A stretch of DNA of 64,000 nt from Mesorhizobium sp. (GCA_004020315.1 SAQG01000006.1:137465-201464), one strand, 5' to 3'; counted from the stretch's first letter, positions 20,908 through 30,569 are shown. The notes: generated from the letters alone by a model not told the origin. A program made the numbers and translations.

Positions 20908-21303
20908 TCAAGTCACAAAGCCGAAGACGAAGGCGAGCGGCAAGGCGGCCAGCACCAGTTCGACCACGATGGAAGCCCAGTTGAAAGGCGTGTTGGCGCC
21001 ATCCGACATCATCGACAGCAGGCGGCCGAAGGCGGTGAATAGCCAGGAAAAGCCGAGCGCCATGTAAAGCCACGGTTGCGCCAGCAAAATGCAGCATAGG
21101 CTGACGCCGAGATAGAAGCCCGACATCCTGCCGCGAGCTTCGGCGATCGCCGCCGCCTTCTCGGGCTTGACCTGCAGCCGGAGAATCCGGAACGCCAGCC
21201 CCGGCGCCAGGAACAGCAGCAGGCCGAACAGCAATGTCACGACGGCGCTCGACCACGCCAGCCATTCGCCCTGGCTCGTCGGCCACGGAAACGCAAATTC
21301 CAT
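20908..21303 (-). CDS. Small four-helix membrane protein, function unknown
   Basis: A 131-residue protein with about four predicted transmembrane segments (around residues 16-36, 62-80, 82-98 and 110-130). FGLLLFLAPGLAFRILRLQ and SGFYLGVSLCCILLAQPWLY are its most distinctive parts. It resembles DUF4345-like small membrane proteins that are common in rhizobia, but I cannot assign a function. The ATG at 21303 (MEFAFPWPTSQGE) is the only sensible start. It is an isolated gene between the atp operon and a toxin-antitoxin pair. Confidence 0.7.
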   Translation of the reverse strand: MEFAFPWPTSQGEWLAWSSAVVTLLFGLLLFLAPGLAFRILRLQVKPEKAAAIAEARGRMSGFYLGVSLCCILLAQPWLYMALGFSWLFTAFGRLLSMMSDGANTPFNWASIVVELVLAALPLAFVFGFVT

Positions 21304-21489
21304 ATTGTCCCCTCAAAAATGCATCTTTGAAACTTCGGTCATTCTAGCGAAGCAAGAGATATGCGCCAGATGGGCGTCGGCAATTTGCGGAGGTGCGCTA
21401 GCCAGACGCGAGCGCGACTGCTGATTCGACGGGGCAGACTCAGGACTTTAGATGGTGGGCTGTTTCCTTCTGCACAGTTCCTATGTTAT

Positions 21490-21509
21490 GACTACATGAG
21501 ACTACAAGG
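21490..21509 (+). promoter_or_regulatory. Tandem 10-bp repeat at the phd-vapC start
   Basis: GACTACATGA and GACTACAAGG are adjacent 10-bp units that share GACTACA; the second runs into the ribosome-binding site of the antitoxin gene (AAGGAG). Repeats spaced by one helical turn right at the start of a toxin-antitoxin operon suggest an autoregulatory operator that also covers the translation start. Inferred only. Confidence 0.4.
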
Positions 21510-21518
21510 AGTCCACGG

Positions 21519-21761
21519 ATGAAGAAAATGCAACTACGGGAGGCGAAGGCAAGCCTTTCCGCGCTCGTTGAGGCTGCGGAGAAGGGCGAGCCTACGATTA
21601 TTACCAAGCACGGCAAACCTGCCGCAGCGGTCGTGCCGATCGAAGGAGCGCGGAAGCTTTATCCGGATCGCAATGATGATTTTATCGACTTCCTTCTCAC
21701 ATACCCGGGCGGCATTGAGTTAGAACGGAATCAATCGACGCTCCGGGACTATGATTTTTGA
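21519..21761 (+). CDS. Phd/YefM-type antitoxin
   Basis: An 80-residue protein. The N-terminal two-thirds are the Phd/YefM DNA-binding fold: MQLREAKASLSALVEAAEKG and then PTIITKHGKPAAAVVPIEGA. The C-terminus (FLLTYPGGIELERNQSTLRD) would bind and block the toxin. The ATG at 21519 follows AAGGAG. The stop overlaps the toxin start as TTGA. It is the antitoxin of the pair with the PIN-domain gene at 21758 and probably represses its own promoter together with that toxin. Confidence 0.87.
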   Translation: MKKMQLREAKASLSALVEAAEKGEPTIITKHGKPAAAVVPIEGARKLYPDRNDDFIDFLLTYPGGIELERNQSTLRDYDF

Positions 21762-22210
21762 ACGGGTATTTGCTTGACACATCCGTGCTGTCGATACTCG
21801 CGCCTGATCGCGCGGCGCGTTCGCCCGACTTTCAGGCTTGGCTGTCACGCGTTGGCCGACGCCACACTTGGTATGTTCCCGCTATAGCGGCAGCTGAAGT
21901 CCAGAAAGGCATCGCCAAGTTAAGGCGCGCCGGCGGCATCGATCGAGCCGAGCGTCTTGAGCGATGGCTTGACAATCTGCTGGTTGAATTCGATGAGCGA
22001 GTCCTATCCATAGGTTCCGCCATCGCCCGACGAGCAGGAGAAATGGACGATGCAGCGATCGCTCGTGGTCGTAGCCCCGGCCTGCCGGATATTCTGATTG
22101 CCGCAACTGCTCTTGAGCACGACCTAACGATCTTGACCGCAAACAATCGTCATTTCGAGGCTCTCGAGGTTGCAAACCTCAACCCATTTGGAGCGGAACC
22201 CAAAGCTTAG
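21758..22210 (+). CDS. vapC: PIN-domain ribonuclease toxin (VapC/FitB type)
   Basis: A 150-residue PIN domain. The acidic metal-binding residues are visible in YLLDTSVLS (first Asp), AAAEVQKGIAKL (Glu) and GLPDILIAATALEHDL (Asp). The C-terminus is TILTANNRHF ... NLNPFG, as in FitB-like toxins. PIN toxins cut RNA with bound magnesium or manganese. Translation probably starts at TTG 21758, overlapping the antitoxin stop as TTGA, a rare start that would keep toxin synthesis low and coupled. All catalytic acids appear present, so it should be active. Confidence 0.88.
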   Translation: MNGYLLDTSVLSILAPDRAARSPDFQAWLSRVGRRHTWYVPAIAAAEVQKGIAKLRRAGGIDRAERLERWLDNLLVEFDERVLSIGSAIARRAGEMDDAAIARGRSPGLPDILIAATALEHDLTILTANNRHFEALEVANLNPFGAEPKA

Positions 22211-22225
22211 CGTGATGCCATAGGC

Positions 22226-24409
22226 TTACAAAAAACTCTGCGGGTCGATGTCGACCTGCACCCGCACCGAGCCCCGTATCTTCGGTCCCTCGGCCAGCAT
22301 GGCGCGAATGAACCCTTGCATGTCGGCGCGCCGCTCGCCCTGGATCAGCAGGCGAAAACGGTGGCGGCCGCCGATCAACGACAGCGGTGCCTCGGCCGGG
22401 CCGAGCACGAACAGGTCGCTGGCCTGAGGTGCGGCGCGGCGCAAACCCCGCGCATGGCCCTCCGCTTCCGCTCGTGTCGCAGCACTGACGATGACGCCGG
22501 CGAGCCGGCCGAAAGGCGGCAGCCCCGCCCGCTCGCGCTCGCCGATCTCGCGCTCGTAGAAGGCCTCAGCGTCGCCGGAGACGATCGCCCGCATCACCGG
22601 GTGGTCGGGCTGGAAGGTCTGCAGCAGGCCGAGGCTTTTCTTGCCGGTGCGGCCGGCGCGGCCGGTCACCTGGCTGAGCAGCTGGAAGGTGCGCTCGGCG
22701 GCGCGCGGATCGCCATTGGCCAGGCCGAGATCGGCGTCGACCACGCCGACCAGCGTCATGTTTGGGAAATTGTGGCCCTTGGCGACGAGTTGCGTGCCGA
22801 TGACGATGTCGGCCTCGCCCTTGGCGATGGCTTCAAGCTCTAACCTCAGCCGTCGCACGCCGCCCATCAGGTCGGACGACAAGACGATGGTTCGGGCGTC
22901 GGGAAAATGCGCGACGACCTCTTCGGCGATGCGTTCGACGCCCGGCCCGCAGGCGACCAGATGATCGAGTGTGCCGCATTCCGGACAGGCCTCGGGCCGC
23001 CGCTCATTATGTCCGCAATGGTGGCAGACGAGCTGGCCGCGAAAGCGGTGCTCGACCAGCCAGGCCGAGCAGACCGGGCAACCGAAGCGATGGCCGCAGA
23101 CCCGGCACAGCGTCAGCGGCGCATAGCCGCGCCGGTTGAGGAACAGCAGCGACTGTTCCTTTTTCTCCAGTGTCTGGCGCATATGGCCAAGCAGCACGGG
23201 CGACAGGAAGCCGCCGCGTGCCGGCGGAGCCCGGCGCATGTCGATCGTCTTCAAGTCGGGAAGTGCCGCCTCGGCGAAGCGCGCCGAAAGCACCGCCCTG
23301 CTGTAGCGGCCTTGGCTCGCATTGACCCGGCTTTCGACCGACGGTGTCGCCGAGGCGAGCACGACCGGAAACCCGCCGATATGGCCGCGCACCACCGCCA
23401 TGTCGCGCGCATTGTAGAAGACGCGGTCTTCCTGCTTGTAGGCCGGGTCATGCTCCTCGTCGACGACGATCAGCCCGAGTTCCCTGAACGGCAGAAACAG
23501 CGCCGAACGCGCGCCGGCAACGACGCGCACCCCACCTTCCGCCACTTGCCGCCAGAGACGCTCGCGCATCCTTGGCGGCAGGTCCGAATGCCATTCCGCC
23601 GGCTTGGCGCCGAACCGCTCCTGAAAGCGCTCGAGGAAGGCGTGGGTCAGCGCGATCTCCGGCAGCAGCATCAGCACCTGCTTGCCACGCTCGAGCGCCG
23701 CCGCAACCGCCTCGAAATAGACCTCCGTCTTGCCCGATCCGGTCACGCCGTCGAGCAGCGTGACGCCGAATGCGCCAGCCGCGACATTGGTGCGCAGCAT
23801 CTCGGCCGCATCGCTCTGGTCCGGCATCAGCGAAGGCTGGGCGTAATTCGGATCGGGTGCTGCGACCAGCGGTCGCGGCGGGATCATGACCGTCTCGAAC
23901 ACGCCTTGCGCTTTCAGCCCGTCGATGACCGTCGACGACACGCCGGCCGCATGTGCCAGCCCGGACCTCGTCCAGGCGAGCCCGCCTTCGGCTGTTTGCA
24001 GGACGCGCATCCTCGCACCCGTCATCCGGTCGGGTTTTGCGAAGGTGCGTTGCAGCCCTTCGATCCACGGTTCAGGGTCGAAGGCCTCCGGCGCCCGCAG
24101 CAGCATACGCGCCACCATGCCGGGCGGCGACAACGTGTACTGCGCGATCCAGTCGATGAAGCGGCGCATAGCGCGGTCGATGGGCGGGCAGTCGAAGACC
24201 TGCTCGATCGGGCGCAGTTTTTTGGCATCGACCTTTTCGACGGCGCCGTCCCAGACGATGCCGGCGACCTGGCGCGGGCCGAGCGGAACGCGCACGATCG
24301 AGCCCGGCATCACGCGCATGCCGGCGGGCACGGCATAGGTGTAGGGGCGCTCGGCGGGCATCGGCACCAGCACCGGTGCGGCCGTGACAAAGGGCGAATC
24401 TTCGATCAT
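22226..24409 (-). CDS. priA: Primosomal protein N' (replication restart helicase PriA)
   Basis: A 727-residue protein. It has the N-terminal 3'-DNA-binding domain (ERPYTYAVPAGMRV), a helicase core with GVTGSGKTEVYFEAV (Walker A) and VVDEEHDPAYKQED (DEEH box), and a Cys cluster binding two zincs (CRVCGHRFGCPVC ... CHHCGHNERRPEACPECG). IGTQLVAKGHNFPNMTLVGV and LLSQVTGRAGRTGKKSLGL complete the helicase motifs. PriA reloads the replisome at collapsed forks. The ATG at 24409 is the conserved start (MIEDSPFVTAAPVLVPMP). It is divergent from the transaldolase gene across about 90 bp. Confidence 0.96.
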   Translation of the reverse strand: MIEDSPFVTAAPVLVPMPAERPYTYAVPAGMRVMPGSIVRVPLGPRQVAGIVWDGAVEKVDAKKLRPIEQVFDCPPIDRAMRRFIDWIAQYTLSPPGMVARMLLRAPEAFDPEPWIEGLQRTFAKPDRMTGARMRVLQTAEGGLAWTRSGLAHAAGVSSTVIDGLKAQGVFETVMIPPRPLVAAPDPNYAQPSLMPDQSDAAEMLRTNVAAGAFGVTLLDGVTGSGKTEVYFEAVAAALERGKQVLMLLPEIALTHAFLERFQERFGAKPAEWHSDLPPRMRERLWRQVAEGGVRVVAGARSALFLPFRELGLIVVDEEHDPAYKQEDRVFYNARDMAVVRGHIGGFPVVLASATPSVESRVNASQGRYSRAVLSARFAEAALPDLKTIDMRRAPPARGGFLSPVLLGHMRQTLEKKEQSLLFLNRRGYAPLTLCRVCGHRFGCPVCSAWLVEHRFRGQLVCHHCGHNERRPEACPECGTLDHLVACGPGVERIAEEVVAHFPDARTIVLSSDLMGGVRRLRLELEAIAKGEADIVIGTQLVAKGHNFPNMTLVGVVDADLGLANGDPRAAERTFQLLSQVTGRAGRTGKKSLGLLQTFQPDHPVMRAIVSGDAEAFYEREIGERERAGLPPFGRLAGVIVSAATRAEAEGHARGLRRAAPQASDLFVLGPAEAPLSLIGGRHRFRLLIQGERRADMQGFIRAMLAEGPKIRGSVRVQVDIDPQSFL

Positions 24410-24428
24410 GAGGCGTGACCTTGCCCCG

Positions 24429-24448
24429 ACTTTGGTCTAGATCAAAGT
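24429..24448. promoter_or_regulatory. FNR/FixK-like box between priA and the transaldolase gene
   Basis: TTGGTCTAGATCAA matches the FNR/FixK consensus TTGAT-N4-ATCAA at all but one half-site base, and its flanks extend the symmetry (ACTTT on the left, AAAGT on the right). It lies in the 90-bp divergent region, about 60 bp upstream of the transaldolase start. FixK/FnrN-type regulators are standard in rhizobia. The box could give low-oxygen control of the transaldolase, but one match is weak evidence. Confidence 0.4.
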
Positions 24449-24499
24449 CCGACCCCAAATGTGCATGACACGCACATGAAAAATCTTCAGGAGACCGTC

Positions 24500-25153
24500 A
24501 TGAAATTTTTTGTCGACACCGCCGATGTCAAGGAAATCCGTGAGCTGAACGATTTGGGGCTGCTCGACGGGGTCACCACCAATCCCTCGCTGATCCTCAA
24601 ATCCGGCGGCAAGATCGCCGACGTCACAAGAGAGATCTGCGAGATCGTCAAGGGCCCGGTCTCGGCCGAAGTCGTCGCCACCGAATACAAGGACATGATG
24701 GCGGAGGCCAAGATCCTGGCAAGGATCGCCGACAATGTCTGCATCAAGGTGCCGCTGACGCTCGACGGCCTGAGGGCCTGCAAGGACATCCGGTCGGACG
24801 GCCGCATGGTCAATGTTACGCTGTGCTTCTCGGCCACCCAGGCGCTGCTCGCCGCCAAGGCCGGTGCCTCCTTCATCTCGCCCTTCGTCGGCCGCATCGA
24901 CGACAGCGGCTGGGACGGCATGGAGCTGATTGCGGATATCCGCACCATCTACGACAATTATGATTTCCAGACCGAGATCCTGACCGCCTCGGTGCGCACG
25001 GTGAACCACGTCAAGCAGGCCGCACTGATCGGCGCCGACGTCATCACCGCGCCGCCGGCGACGCTGAAGGCGCTGGTCAAGCACCCGCTGACCGACAAGG
25101 GCCTGGAGCAATTCCTCGCCGACTGGGCCAAGACCGGCCAGACGATCGGCTGA
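24500..25153 (+). CDS. tal: Transaldolase / fructose-6-phosphate aldolase family protein
   Basis: A 217-residue single-domain protein beginning [20 protein letters not shown], then [17 protein letters not shown]. The Schiff-base lysine is in [12 protein letters not shown], and [16 protein letters not shown] and [12 protein letters not shown] are conserved. At this length it belongs to the short transaldolase/FSA group, which transfers dihydroxyacetone in the pentose phosphate pathway or splits fructose-6-phosphate; the two cannot be separated by eye. The ATG at 24500 follows AGGAG. A bidirectional terminator lies 25 bp after the stop. Confidence 0.93.
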   Translation: MKFFVDTADVKEIRELNDLGLLDGVTTNPSLILKSGGKIADVTREICEIVKGPVSAEVVATEYKDMMAEAKILARIADNVCIKVPLTLDGLRACKDIRSDGRMVNVTLCFSATQALLAAKAGASFISPFVGRIDDSGWDGMELIADIRTIYDNYDFQTEILTASVRTVNHVKQAALIGADVITAPPATLKALVKHPLTDKGLEQFLADWAKTGQTIG

Positions 25154-25178
25154 AATCAAGACGCCGTGTTCCCATAAA

Positions 25179-25206
25179 AAAAGGCCGAGCAAAATCGGCC
25201 TTTTTT
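25179..25206. terminator. Bidirectional intrinsic terminator between tal and lptE
   Basis: AAGGCCGA pairs with TCGGCCTT around a 6-nt loop. There is an A-run on the left and a T-run on the right, so both strands carry the U-tract needed for termination. It separates the convergent transaldolase (+) and lptE (-) transcripts. Confidence 0.85.
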
Positions 25207-25259
25207 GCGCCAGCAGGCCTCGGCGGTAACCGGAACGTCTCGATCCAGGTCGAAGGGCC

Positions 25260-25847
25260 CTAACCCGCCACCGTCTTGCCGTGCTTGACCAGATCCTGCG
25301 CGATCGACAGGCGCAGCAGATCCGCCAGTTCGCGCGCCGCGCGGTTCTCGGCGTCGATTTGCGCCCGGTAGGAGGCAAACTCCTGGCGCGGCCTGTCGAA
25401 GGACGACGCTATCGAGCGCTTGCCGGTCGCAATGGTCTTGCCGGTCTTGGCGTCGGTCAGCACATAATTCGCGGTCAGTGTCACCGTGCCCGCCGTTGGC
25501 TCGTCGTCATCGGTCGTGATCTGCACGGTTGCAGCGGATTCGACAAGTTCGGTAACGCCGAGATCGAGCGAATAGGCGGGCGAAGCCGGCTCGCCCGCAC
25601 CCTGGCCGAGCGCGAAAATGAGATTGTTGCGGACCTGCTGGGCGTAACGGGTGTTGACCGGCTTGACCGAGATGGACCCGAGTTCGGCGGCAGCTCCAAC
25701 TTGCGAGCCCGCCGACAGCGGCGCGCTCGAATAGAGCGGGCGCACCGTGCAGGCCGAAACCAGCGCAACCGAAGCGACCAGGCCATACAGGGCGATACGG
25801 CGCAGCAAATGCGTCACTTCTGTCTTCCTCGGATCAGGCAACGACAT
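25260..25847 (-). CDS. lptE: LPS-assembly lipoprotein LptE
   Basis: A 195-residue lipoprotein. The signal ends in the lipobox LVSAC around residue 33, and the mature protein begins [11 protein letters not shown]. Conserved LptE parts include [49 protein letters not shown] and the C-terminal [17 protein letters not shown]. LptE plugs the LptD barrel in the outer membrane and helps insert lipopolysaccharide. It overlaps the end of leuS by 14 bp on the same strand, the usual leuS-lptE arrangement in Rhizobiales. The often adjacent holA is not here; a terminator follows. Confidence 0.85.
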   Translation of the reverse strand: MSLPDPRKTEVTHLLRRIALYGLVASVALVSACTVRPLYSSAPLSAGSQVGAAAELGSISVKPVNTRYAQQVRNNLIFALGQGAGEPASPAYSLDLGVTELVESAATVQITTDDDEPTAGTVTLTANYVLTDAKTGKTIATGKRSIASSFDRPRQEFASYRAQIDAENRAARELADLLRLSIAQDLVKHGKTVAG

Positions 25848-28473
25848 TGACGATCCTCTGCGGGACGATGATCACCTTGCGCGGTGCCTTACCTTCGAGC
25901 GCTTTCTGCACGAAGTCGAGAGCCAGAACCGCTTTTTCGACGGCACCTTGGTCCGCGTCGCGGGCAATTGTCAAATCGCCGCGCTTCTTGCCGTTGACCT
26001 GGACCGGCAGCACGATCTCGCTGTCGACGACAAGCGACGGATCATAGACAGGCCAGGGCCGTTCGGCGACCAGATCGGTACCGCCGAGCGTCTGCCAGCA
26101 TTCCTCGGCCAGATGCGGCATGACCGGCGCAATCAGATGGACGAGGATATCGACGGCTTGCCGGCAGGCAGCCTTGAGCGCCGGATCGGCCTTGCCTTCG
26201 GCCGCCTCGTTGAGCGGCGTGGTGAGCGCATTGGCGAGCTCGTAGATGCGGGCAATGGCGCGGTTGAAGGCGAGCTTTTCAATATCCTCGCCGACCGATT
26301 TCAACGCCTTGTGCGCGGCCTTGGAAACAGTCCCTGCCTCGCCCTCTTTCGCCGCTGCCGGTCGGATTCCGGCGAGCGATTCGGCAGCCGTCGACACCAG
26401 GCGCCAGATACGCTGGATGAAGCGGTGCGCGCCGGCGGCACCCTCGTCGGTCCATTCGACGTCACGCTCGGGCGGCGAGTCCGACAGCATGAACCAGCGC
26501 GCGGTGTCGGCGCCGTAGCCGTCGGTGATCTCTTCCGGGCTCACCGTGTTCTTCTTCGACTTCGACATCTTTTCGAGCGGGCCGATCACCGCCTGTTCGC
26601 CGGTCGCGATTTCGATGGCGCGGCGCTTGCCGTCGATGTCTTCCAGCCGCACCTCGCTGGGCGCAAGCCAGCGGCTGTTCGAGCCACTGCCGACCCGATA
26701 GGTCTCGTGCACCACCATGCCTTGCGTGAACAAGCCCCTGAACGGCTCGGCGAGATCGACATGGCCGGTCTCGCGCATGGCGCGGGTGAAGAAGCGCGAA
26801 TAGAGCAGGTGCAAAATGGCGTGCTCGATGCCGCCAATATACTGGTCGACCGGCAGCCATTCGGTCGCTGCCTTGGGATCGGTCGGGTCGTTCGCCCAGG
26901 GCGCGGTGAAGCGCGCGAAATACCAGGACGAATCGACGAAAGTGTCCATCGTGTCGGTTTCACGGCGCGCATCCTTGCTGCATTGCGGGCATTTGACATG
27001 CCGCCATGTCGGATGGCGGTCGAGCGGATTGCCCGGCCGGTCGAACTCGATATCGTCCGGCAGCCTGACCGGCAGGTCCGCCTTCGGCACCGGCACCACG
27101 CCGCAATCCTCGCAGTGGATCATCGGGATCGGGCAGCCCCAGTAGCGCTGGCGCGAAATGCCCCAGTCGCGCAGGCGGAAGTTGACCTTGCGCTCGGCCA
27201 TCGGCCGATTGCCGATGGTCTTTTGTTCCAGCAGCTTCGCCACCTCATCGAACGCCTGATCAGGCTTCATGCCGTCGAGGAAGCGCGAATTGATCATCAC
27301 GCCGTCGCCGACATAGGCCTCGTCGATGATTTGGAAATTTCCTTGGTTCTCGCCTTCCGGCATCACCACCGGAATGACCGGCAGGCCGTATCTGTTAGCA
27401 AAGTCGAGGTCGCGCTGGTCACCGGACGGGCAGCCGAAGATCGCTCCGGTGCCGTACTCCATCAGCACGAAATTGGCGACATAGACAGGCAGCGTCCACG
27501 CCTCGTCGAACGGATGGACGACACGGATGCCGGTATCGAAGCCCTTCTTCTCGGCCGTCTCCAGTGCGGCCACCGAAGTGCCCATGTGATGGACTTCATC
27601 GATGAACTTTGCCAGCGCCGGATTGTCCTCGGCGGCCTTTCTGGCCAGCGGGTGGTCGGCGGCGACCGCCATGAAGGAGGCGCCGAAGATGGTGTCGGGC
27701 CGCGTCGTGTAGACTTCCAGCTCATCTTGGCCGTCGATCACCTTGCCAGTAGCCGGGGTGACCAGCGGCCAGCGGATCAGCAGGCCTTCCGAACGGCCGA
27801 TCCAGTTCGCCTGCATCAGTTTCACTTTTTCCGGCCATTCGTCGAGGCCTTCCAGCGAGTCCAGCAGATCCTGCGCATAATCGGTGATCTTGAAGAACCA
27901 CTGCGTCAGTTCGCGCTGTTCGACCAGCGCGCCCGAGCGCCAGCCGCGTCCGTCGATGACCTGCTCGTTGGCAAGCACCGTCATGTCCTCCGGATCCCAG
28001 TTGACCTTGGAGGATTTGCGCGTCACCAGCCCCTTCTCGACGAAATCGAGGAACAGCATCTGCTGGCGGTGGTAGTAGTCGACATCGCAGGTGGCGAATT
28101 CGCGTGCCCAGTCGAGCGACAGGCCCATGACCTTGAGCTGCTCGCGCATGGCGGCGATGTTCTGATAGGTCCAGTCCTTGGGATGCACCTTGTTCTGCAT
28201 AGCAGCGTTCTCGGCCGGCATGCCGAAGGCGTCCCAGCCCATCGGGTGCAGCACGTTGAAACCCTTGGCTCGCTTGTAGCGCGCCACCACGTCGCCCATC
28301 GTGTAGTTGCGGGTGTGGCCGATATGGATGCGCCCCGACGGATAAGGGAACATCTCGAGCACGTAGTATTTCGGACGCGGGTCGTTGTTGTCAGCCTCGA
28401 ACAGCTTCTTGGCGTCCCAGGCTTTCTGCCATTTGGGCTCTGATGCGCGCGGATTGTATCGTTCGGTTGCCAT
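25834..28473 (-). CDS. leuS: Leucyl-tRNA synthetase
   Basis: An 879-residue class I synthetase of normal bacterial length. The HIGH motif is in [17 protein letters not shown] and the KMSKS loop is [31 protein letters not shown] and the editing-domain segment [19 protein letters not shown] are present. It charges tRNA-Leu and proofreads mischarged isoleucine or norvaline. The ATG at 28473 begins [16 protein letters not shown]. It is cotranscribed with lptE and divergent from yggS across 146 bp. Confidence 0.98.
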   Translation of the reverse strand: MATERYNPRASEPKWQKAWDAKKLFEADNNDPRPKYYVLEMFPYPSGRIHIGHTRNYTMGDVVARYKRAKGFNVLHPMGWDAFGMPAENAAMQNKVHPKDWTYQNIAAMREQLKVMGLSLDWAREFATCDVDYYHRQQMLFLDFVEKGLVTRKSSKVNWDPEDMTVLANEQVIDGRGWRSGALVEQRELTQWFFKITDYAQDLLDSLEGLDEWPEKVKLMQANWIGRSEGLLIRWPLVTPATGKVIDGQDELEVYTTRPDTIFGASFMAVAADHPLARKAAEDNPALAKFIDEVHHMGTSVAALETAEKKGFDTGIRVVHPFDEAWTLPVYVANFVLMEYGTGAIFGCPSGDQRDLDFANRYGLPVIPVVMPEGENQGNFQIIDEAYVGDGVMINSRFLDGMKPDQAFDEVAKLLEQKTIGNRPMAERKVNFRLRDWGISRQRYWGCPIPMIHCEDCGVVPVPKADLPVRLPDDIEFDRPGNPLDRHPTWRHVKCPQCSKDARRETDTMDTFVDSSWYFARFTAPWANDPTDPKAATEWLPVDQYIGGIEHAILHLLYSRFFTRAMRETGHVDLAEPFRGLFTQGMVVHETYRVGSGSNSRWLAPSEVRLEDIDGKRRAIEIATGEQAVIGPLEKMSKSKKNTVSPEEITDGYGADTARWFMLSDSPPERDVEWTDEGAAGAHRFIQRIWRLVSTAAESLAGIRPAAAKEGEAGTVSKAAHKALKSVGEDIEKLAFNRAIARIYELANALTTPLNEAAEGKADPALKAACRQAVDILVHLIAPVMPHLAEECWQTLGGTDLVAERPWPVYDPSLVVDSEIVLPVQVNGKKRGDLTIARDADQGAVEKAVLALDFVQKALEGKAPRKVIIVPQRIVNVVA

Positions 28474-28619
28474 CGGGTGTTTTTCACTTAAAAAGCATGC
28501 GCGAACAGCCGGACATGCCCGGCGGCTCAGGAAATGTCGTCGCGGTGTTCACCATGGATTGCCGGACCCGTCAACTGCGGCGCCCCGGCCAGGACAAAAA
28601 CTAGCGTCAGGATATAGGC

Positions 28620-29282
28620 ATGGCGAGCGCCGTCGAACAGTTCTTCACGGTCAAGGCTAAGATCGCCACCGCCGAGCGCGAGGCGGGACGGAAAGCCGGC
28701 GCGGTGACGCTGGTCGTGGTCTCGAAGACCTTCAGCGCCGCCGATATCCGCCCGGTCATCGAGGCCGGCCAGCGCGTCTTCGGCGAGAACCGCGTCCAGG
28801 AAGCACAAGCCAAATGGCCGGTGCTGAAAGAGGACTTCCCCGACATCGAGCTGCATCTGATCGGTCCGCTGCAATCGAACAAGGCGAAGGAAGCGGTCGC
28901 GCTGTTCGACGTCATCGAAACGGTCGATCGCGAAAAGATCGCCGCCGAACTCGCCAAGGAAATCGCCAGGCAAGGCCGGTCACCAAAAGTCTACGTTCAG
29001 GTCAACACCGGCTCGGAACCGCAAAAGGCCGGGATCGAGCCGCGCGAGGCCGTCGCCTTCGTCGCCCGCTGCCGCTCGGTTCACGGCCTCGCTATTGAAG
29101 GCCTGATGTGCATTCCGCCGGCCGACGAGAATCCCGGCCCGCATTTCGCGCTGCTGGAGAAACTCAGCACGAAGGCAGGTGTGGAGAAACTTTCTATGGG
29201 CATGTCCGGCGACTACGAAACCGCGATCGCCTTCGGCGCGACAAGTGTCAGGGTTGGATCGGCGATTTTCGGCAGCCGCTAG
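28620..29282 (+). CDS. yggS: YggS-family pyridoxal-phosphate homeostasis protein
   Basis: A 220-residue alanine-racemase-like barrel. The PLP lysine is in LVVVSKTFSAADIRPVIEAG. VFGENRVQEAQAKW, IGPLQSNKAKEAV and the phosphate-binding LSMGMSGDYETAIAFGATSV are the family signatures. YggS/PLPBP binds PLP and keeps vitamin B6 and amino-acid pools balanced, without known catalysis. The protein ends in the conserved VRVGSAIFGSR, so it is intact, yet a PIN-domain toxin fragment starts 1 bp after the stop codon, indicating a past rearrangement at the 3' end. Confidence 0.94.
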   Translation: MASAVEQFFTVKAKIATAEREAGRKAGAVTLVVVSKTFSAADIRPVIEAGQRVFGENRVQEAQAKWPVLKEDFPDIELHLIGPLQSNKAKEAVALFDVIETVDREKIAAELAKEIARQGRSPKVYVQVNTGSEPQKAGIEPREAVAFVARCRSVHGLAIEGLMCIPPADENPGPHFALLEKLSTKAGVEKLSMGMSGDYETAIAFGATSVRVGSAIFGSR

Positions 29283-29283
29283 C

Positions 29284-29386
29284 CTCATCGCCGCCACCGC
29301 GGTCGTTCACGACCTGATTCTGGTCATGCGCAACGTCGCCGATTTCGAATACCGGGGTGACGGTTCTCAACCCTTGGACAATCTGA
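29284..29386 (+). pseudogene. C-terminal remnant of a PIN-domain (VapC/FitB) toxin gene
   Basis: Directly after the yggS stop, one frame reads LIAATAVVHDLILVMRNVAD followed by FE. After skipping one base at 29350 it continues TGVTVLNPWTI and stops. This is the C-terminal end of a VapC/FitB toxin: compare LIAATALEHDLTILTANNRHF ... NLNPF in the intact toxin at 21758-22210. The N-terminal two-thirds with most catalytic residues are missing and a single-base insertion breaks the rest. No antitoxin gene is nearby. It is a dead fragment. Confidence 0.75.
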
Positions 29387-29519
29387 CCTGTTCCCCACCA
29401 CGCCGGATCGTCGGGTCGAAGAGCTTGGTGCAGAATCACCAGGCCGTTATGCCAACAAATGGAAACGGAACGTGTCGTTCCTATATTGGCCGGGTCATTC
29501 CAAACTTTCTGGAGCCACC

Positions 29520-30569
29520 ATGCGTTACAATCAACTTGGAAATACGGGGATGTTCGTCTCCGAACTTTGCTTGGGCACCATGACCTTCGGCGCCGCCGGC
29601 GAAAATGCCCAATGGGGCCTGATCGCCAGCCTCGACCAGAAGGGCGTCGACGAGATCGTCGCCCGCTCGCTCGCCGCCGGCGTCAATTTCTTCGACACGG
29701 CCGATGTCTATTCCTTCGGCGCATCGGAACGGCTTCTCGGCCAGTCGCTGCGGAACCTCGGCGTCAACCGGCAGGACGTGATCATCGCCACCAAGGTCCA
29801 TGGCGCCATGGGCGACGGCCCCAACCAGCGCGGTTCCTCGCGCGGCCACATCATGGATTCGGTTGAGGGCAGTCTCGAGCGGCTGCAGCTCGACCATATC
29901 GATCTCTATCAGCTTCACGGCACCGATACGGTGACGCCGATCGACGAGACGCTGCGCGCGCTCGATGATCTGGTTGCCAGCGGCAAGGTCCGCTACGTCG
30001 GCGTCTCGAACTGGGCCGCCTGGCGCATCGCCAAGGCGCTCGGCATCGCCGAACGCAAAGGCTTTGCCCGTTTTGAGACTGTCCAGTCCTACTATTCGAT
30101 CGCTGGCCGTGATCTGGAGCGCGAGATCGCGCCGCTGCTCAACGAGGAAAAGCTTGGGCTGATGGTCTGGTCGCCGATGGCGGGCGGTTTGCTCTCCGGC
30201 AAATACGGACCCGGCGCCCCCGGCAACGGCGACGGCCGCCGCGCCAGCTTCAATTTCCCGCCGGTCAACGAAGACCGCGCCTGGGCGGCGGTCGCCGTTA
30301 TGCGCGAGATCGCCGCCAAGCACGGCGTCAGCGTCGCCACGGTGGCACTTGGCTATGTCTTGGAAAAGCCCTTCGTGATGAGCGTGATCATCGGCGCCAG
30401 CCGCATGGAGCAGCTCGAACAGAACCTTGCCGCCACCGAGTTGAAGCTCGACAGCGACGATCTTGCTCGTCTCGACGAAGTCAGTGCGCTGCCACCCGAA
30501 TATCCGGGCTGGATGCTCGAGCGTCAGGCGGCCGGCCGGCGCCCGGCGCCCTTTGCGCCGAAAAAGTAA
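29520..30569 (+). CDS. Aldo/keto reductase
   Basis: A 349-residue (alpha/beta)8-barrel oxidoreductase. The catalytic Asp and Tyr are in NFFDTADVYSFGASE, the Lys in VIIATKVHGAMGDG and the His in LYQLHGTDT. NADPH-binding residues lie in VIIGASRMEQLEQNL near the end. The substrate is unknown; such enzymes reduce aldehydes, ketones or sugars. The ATG at 29520 follows TGGAG. It closely resembles the reductase at 32917-33951 (shared GDGPN..GSSR segment, then D-IDL and QLH), so the two are paralogues. A strong terminator follows. Confidence 0.9.
   Translation: MRYNQLGNTGMFVSELCLGTMTFGAAGENAQWGLIASLDQKGVDEIVARSLAAGVNFFDTADVYSFGASERLLGQSLRNLGVNRQDVIIATKVHGAMGDGPNQRGSSRGHIMDSVEGSLERLQLDHIDLYQLHGTDTVTPIDETLRALDDLVASGKVRYVGVSNWAAWRIAKALGIAERKGFARFETVQSYYSIAGRDLEREIAPLLNEEKLGLMVWSPMAGGLLSGKYGPGAPGNGDGRRASFNFPPVNEDRAWAAVAVMREIAAKHGVSVATVALGYVLEKPFVMSVIIGASRMEQLEQNLAATELKLDSDDLARLDEVSALPPEYPGWMLERQAAGRRPAPFAPKK

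Noticed and set aside
25747..28443. A plus-strand open frame of about 900 codons opposite leuS
   Set aside because: Antisense shadow. It is rich in Arg, His and Asp with no domain, and the minus strand encodes intact LeuS.
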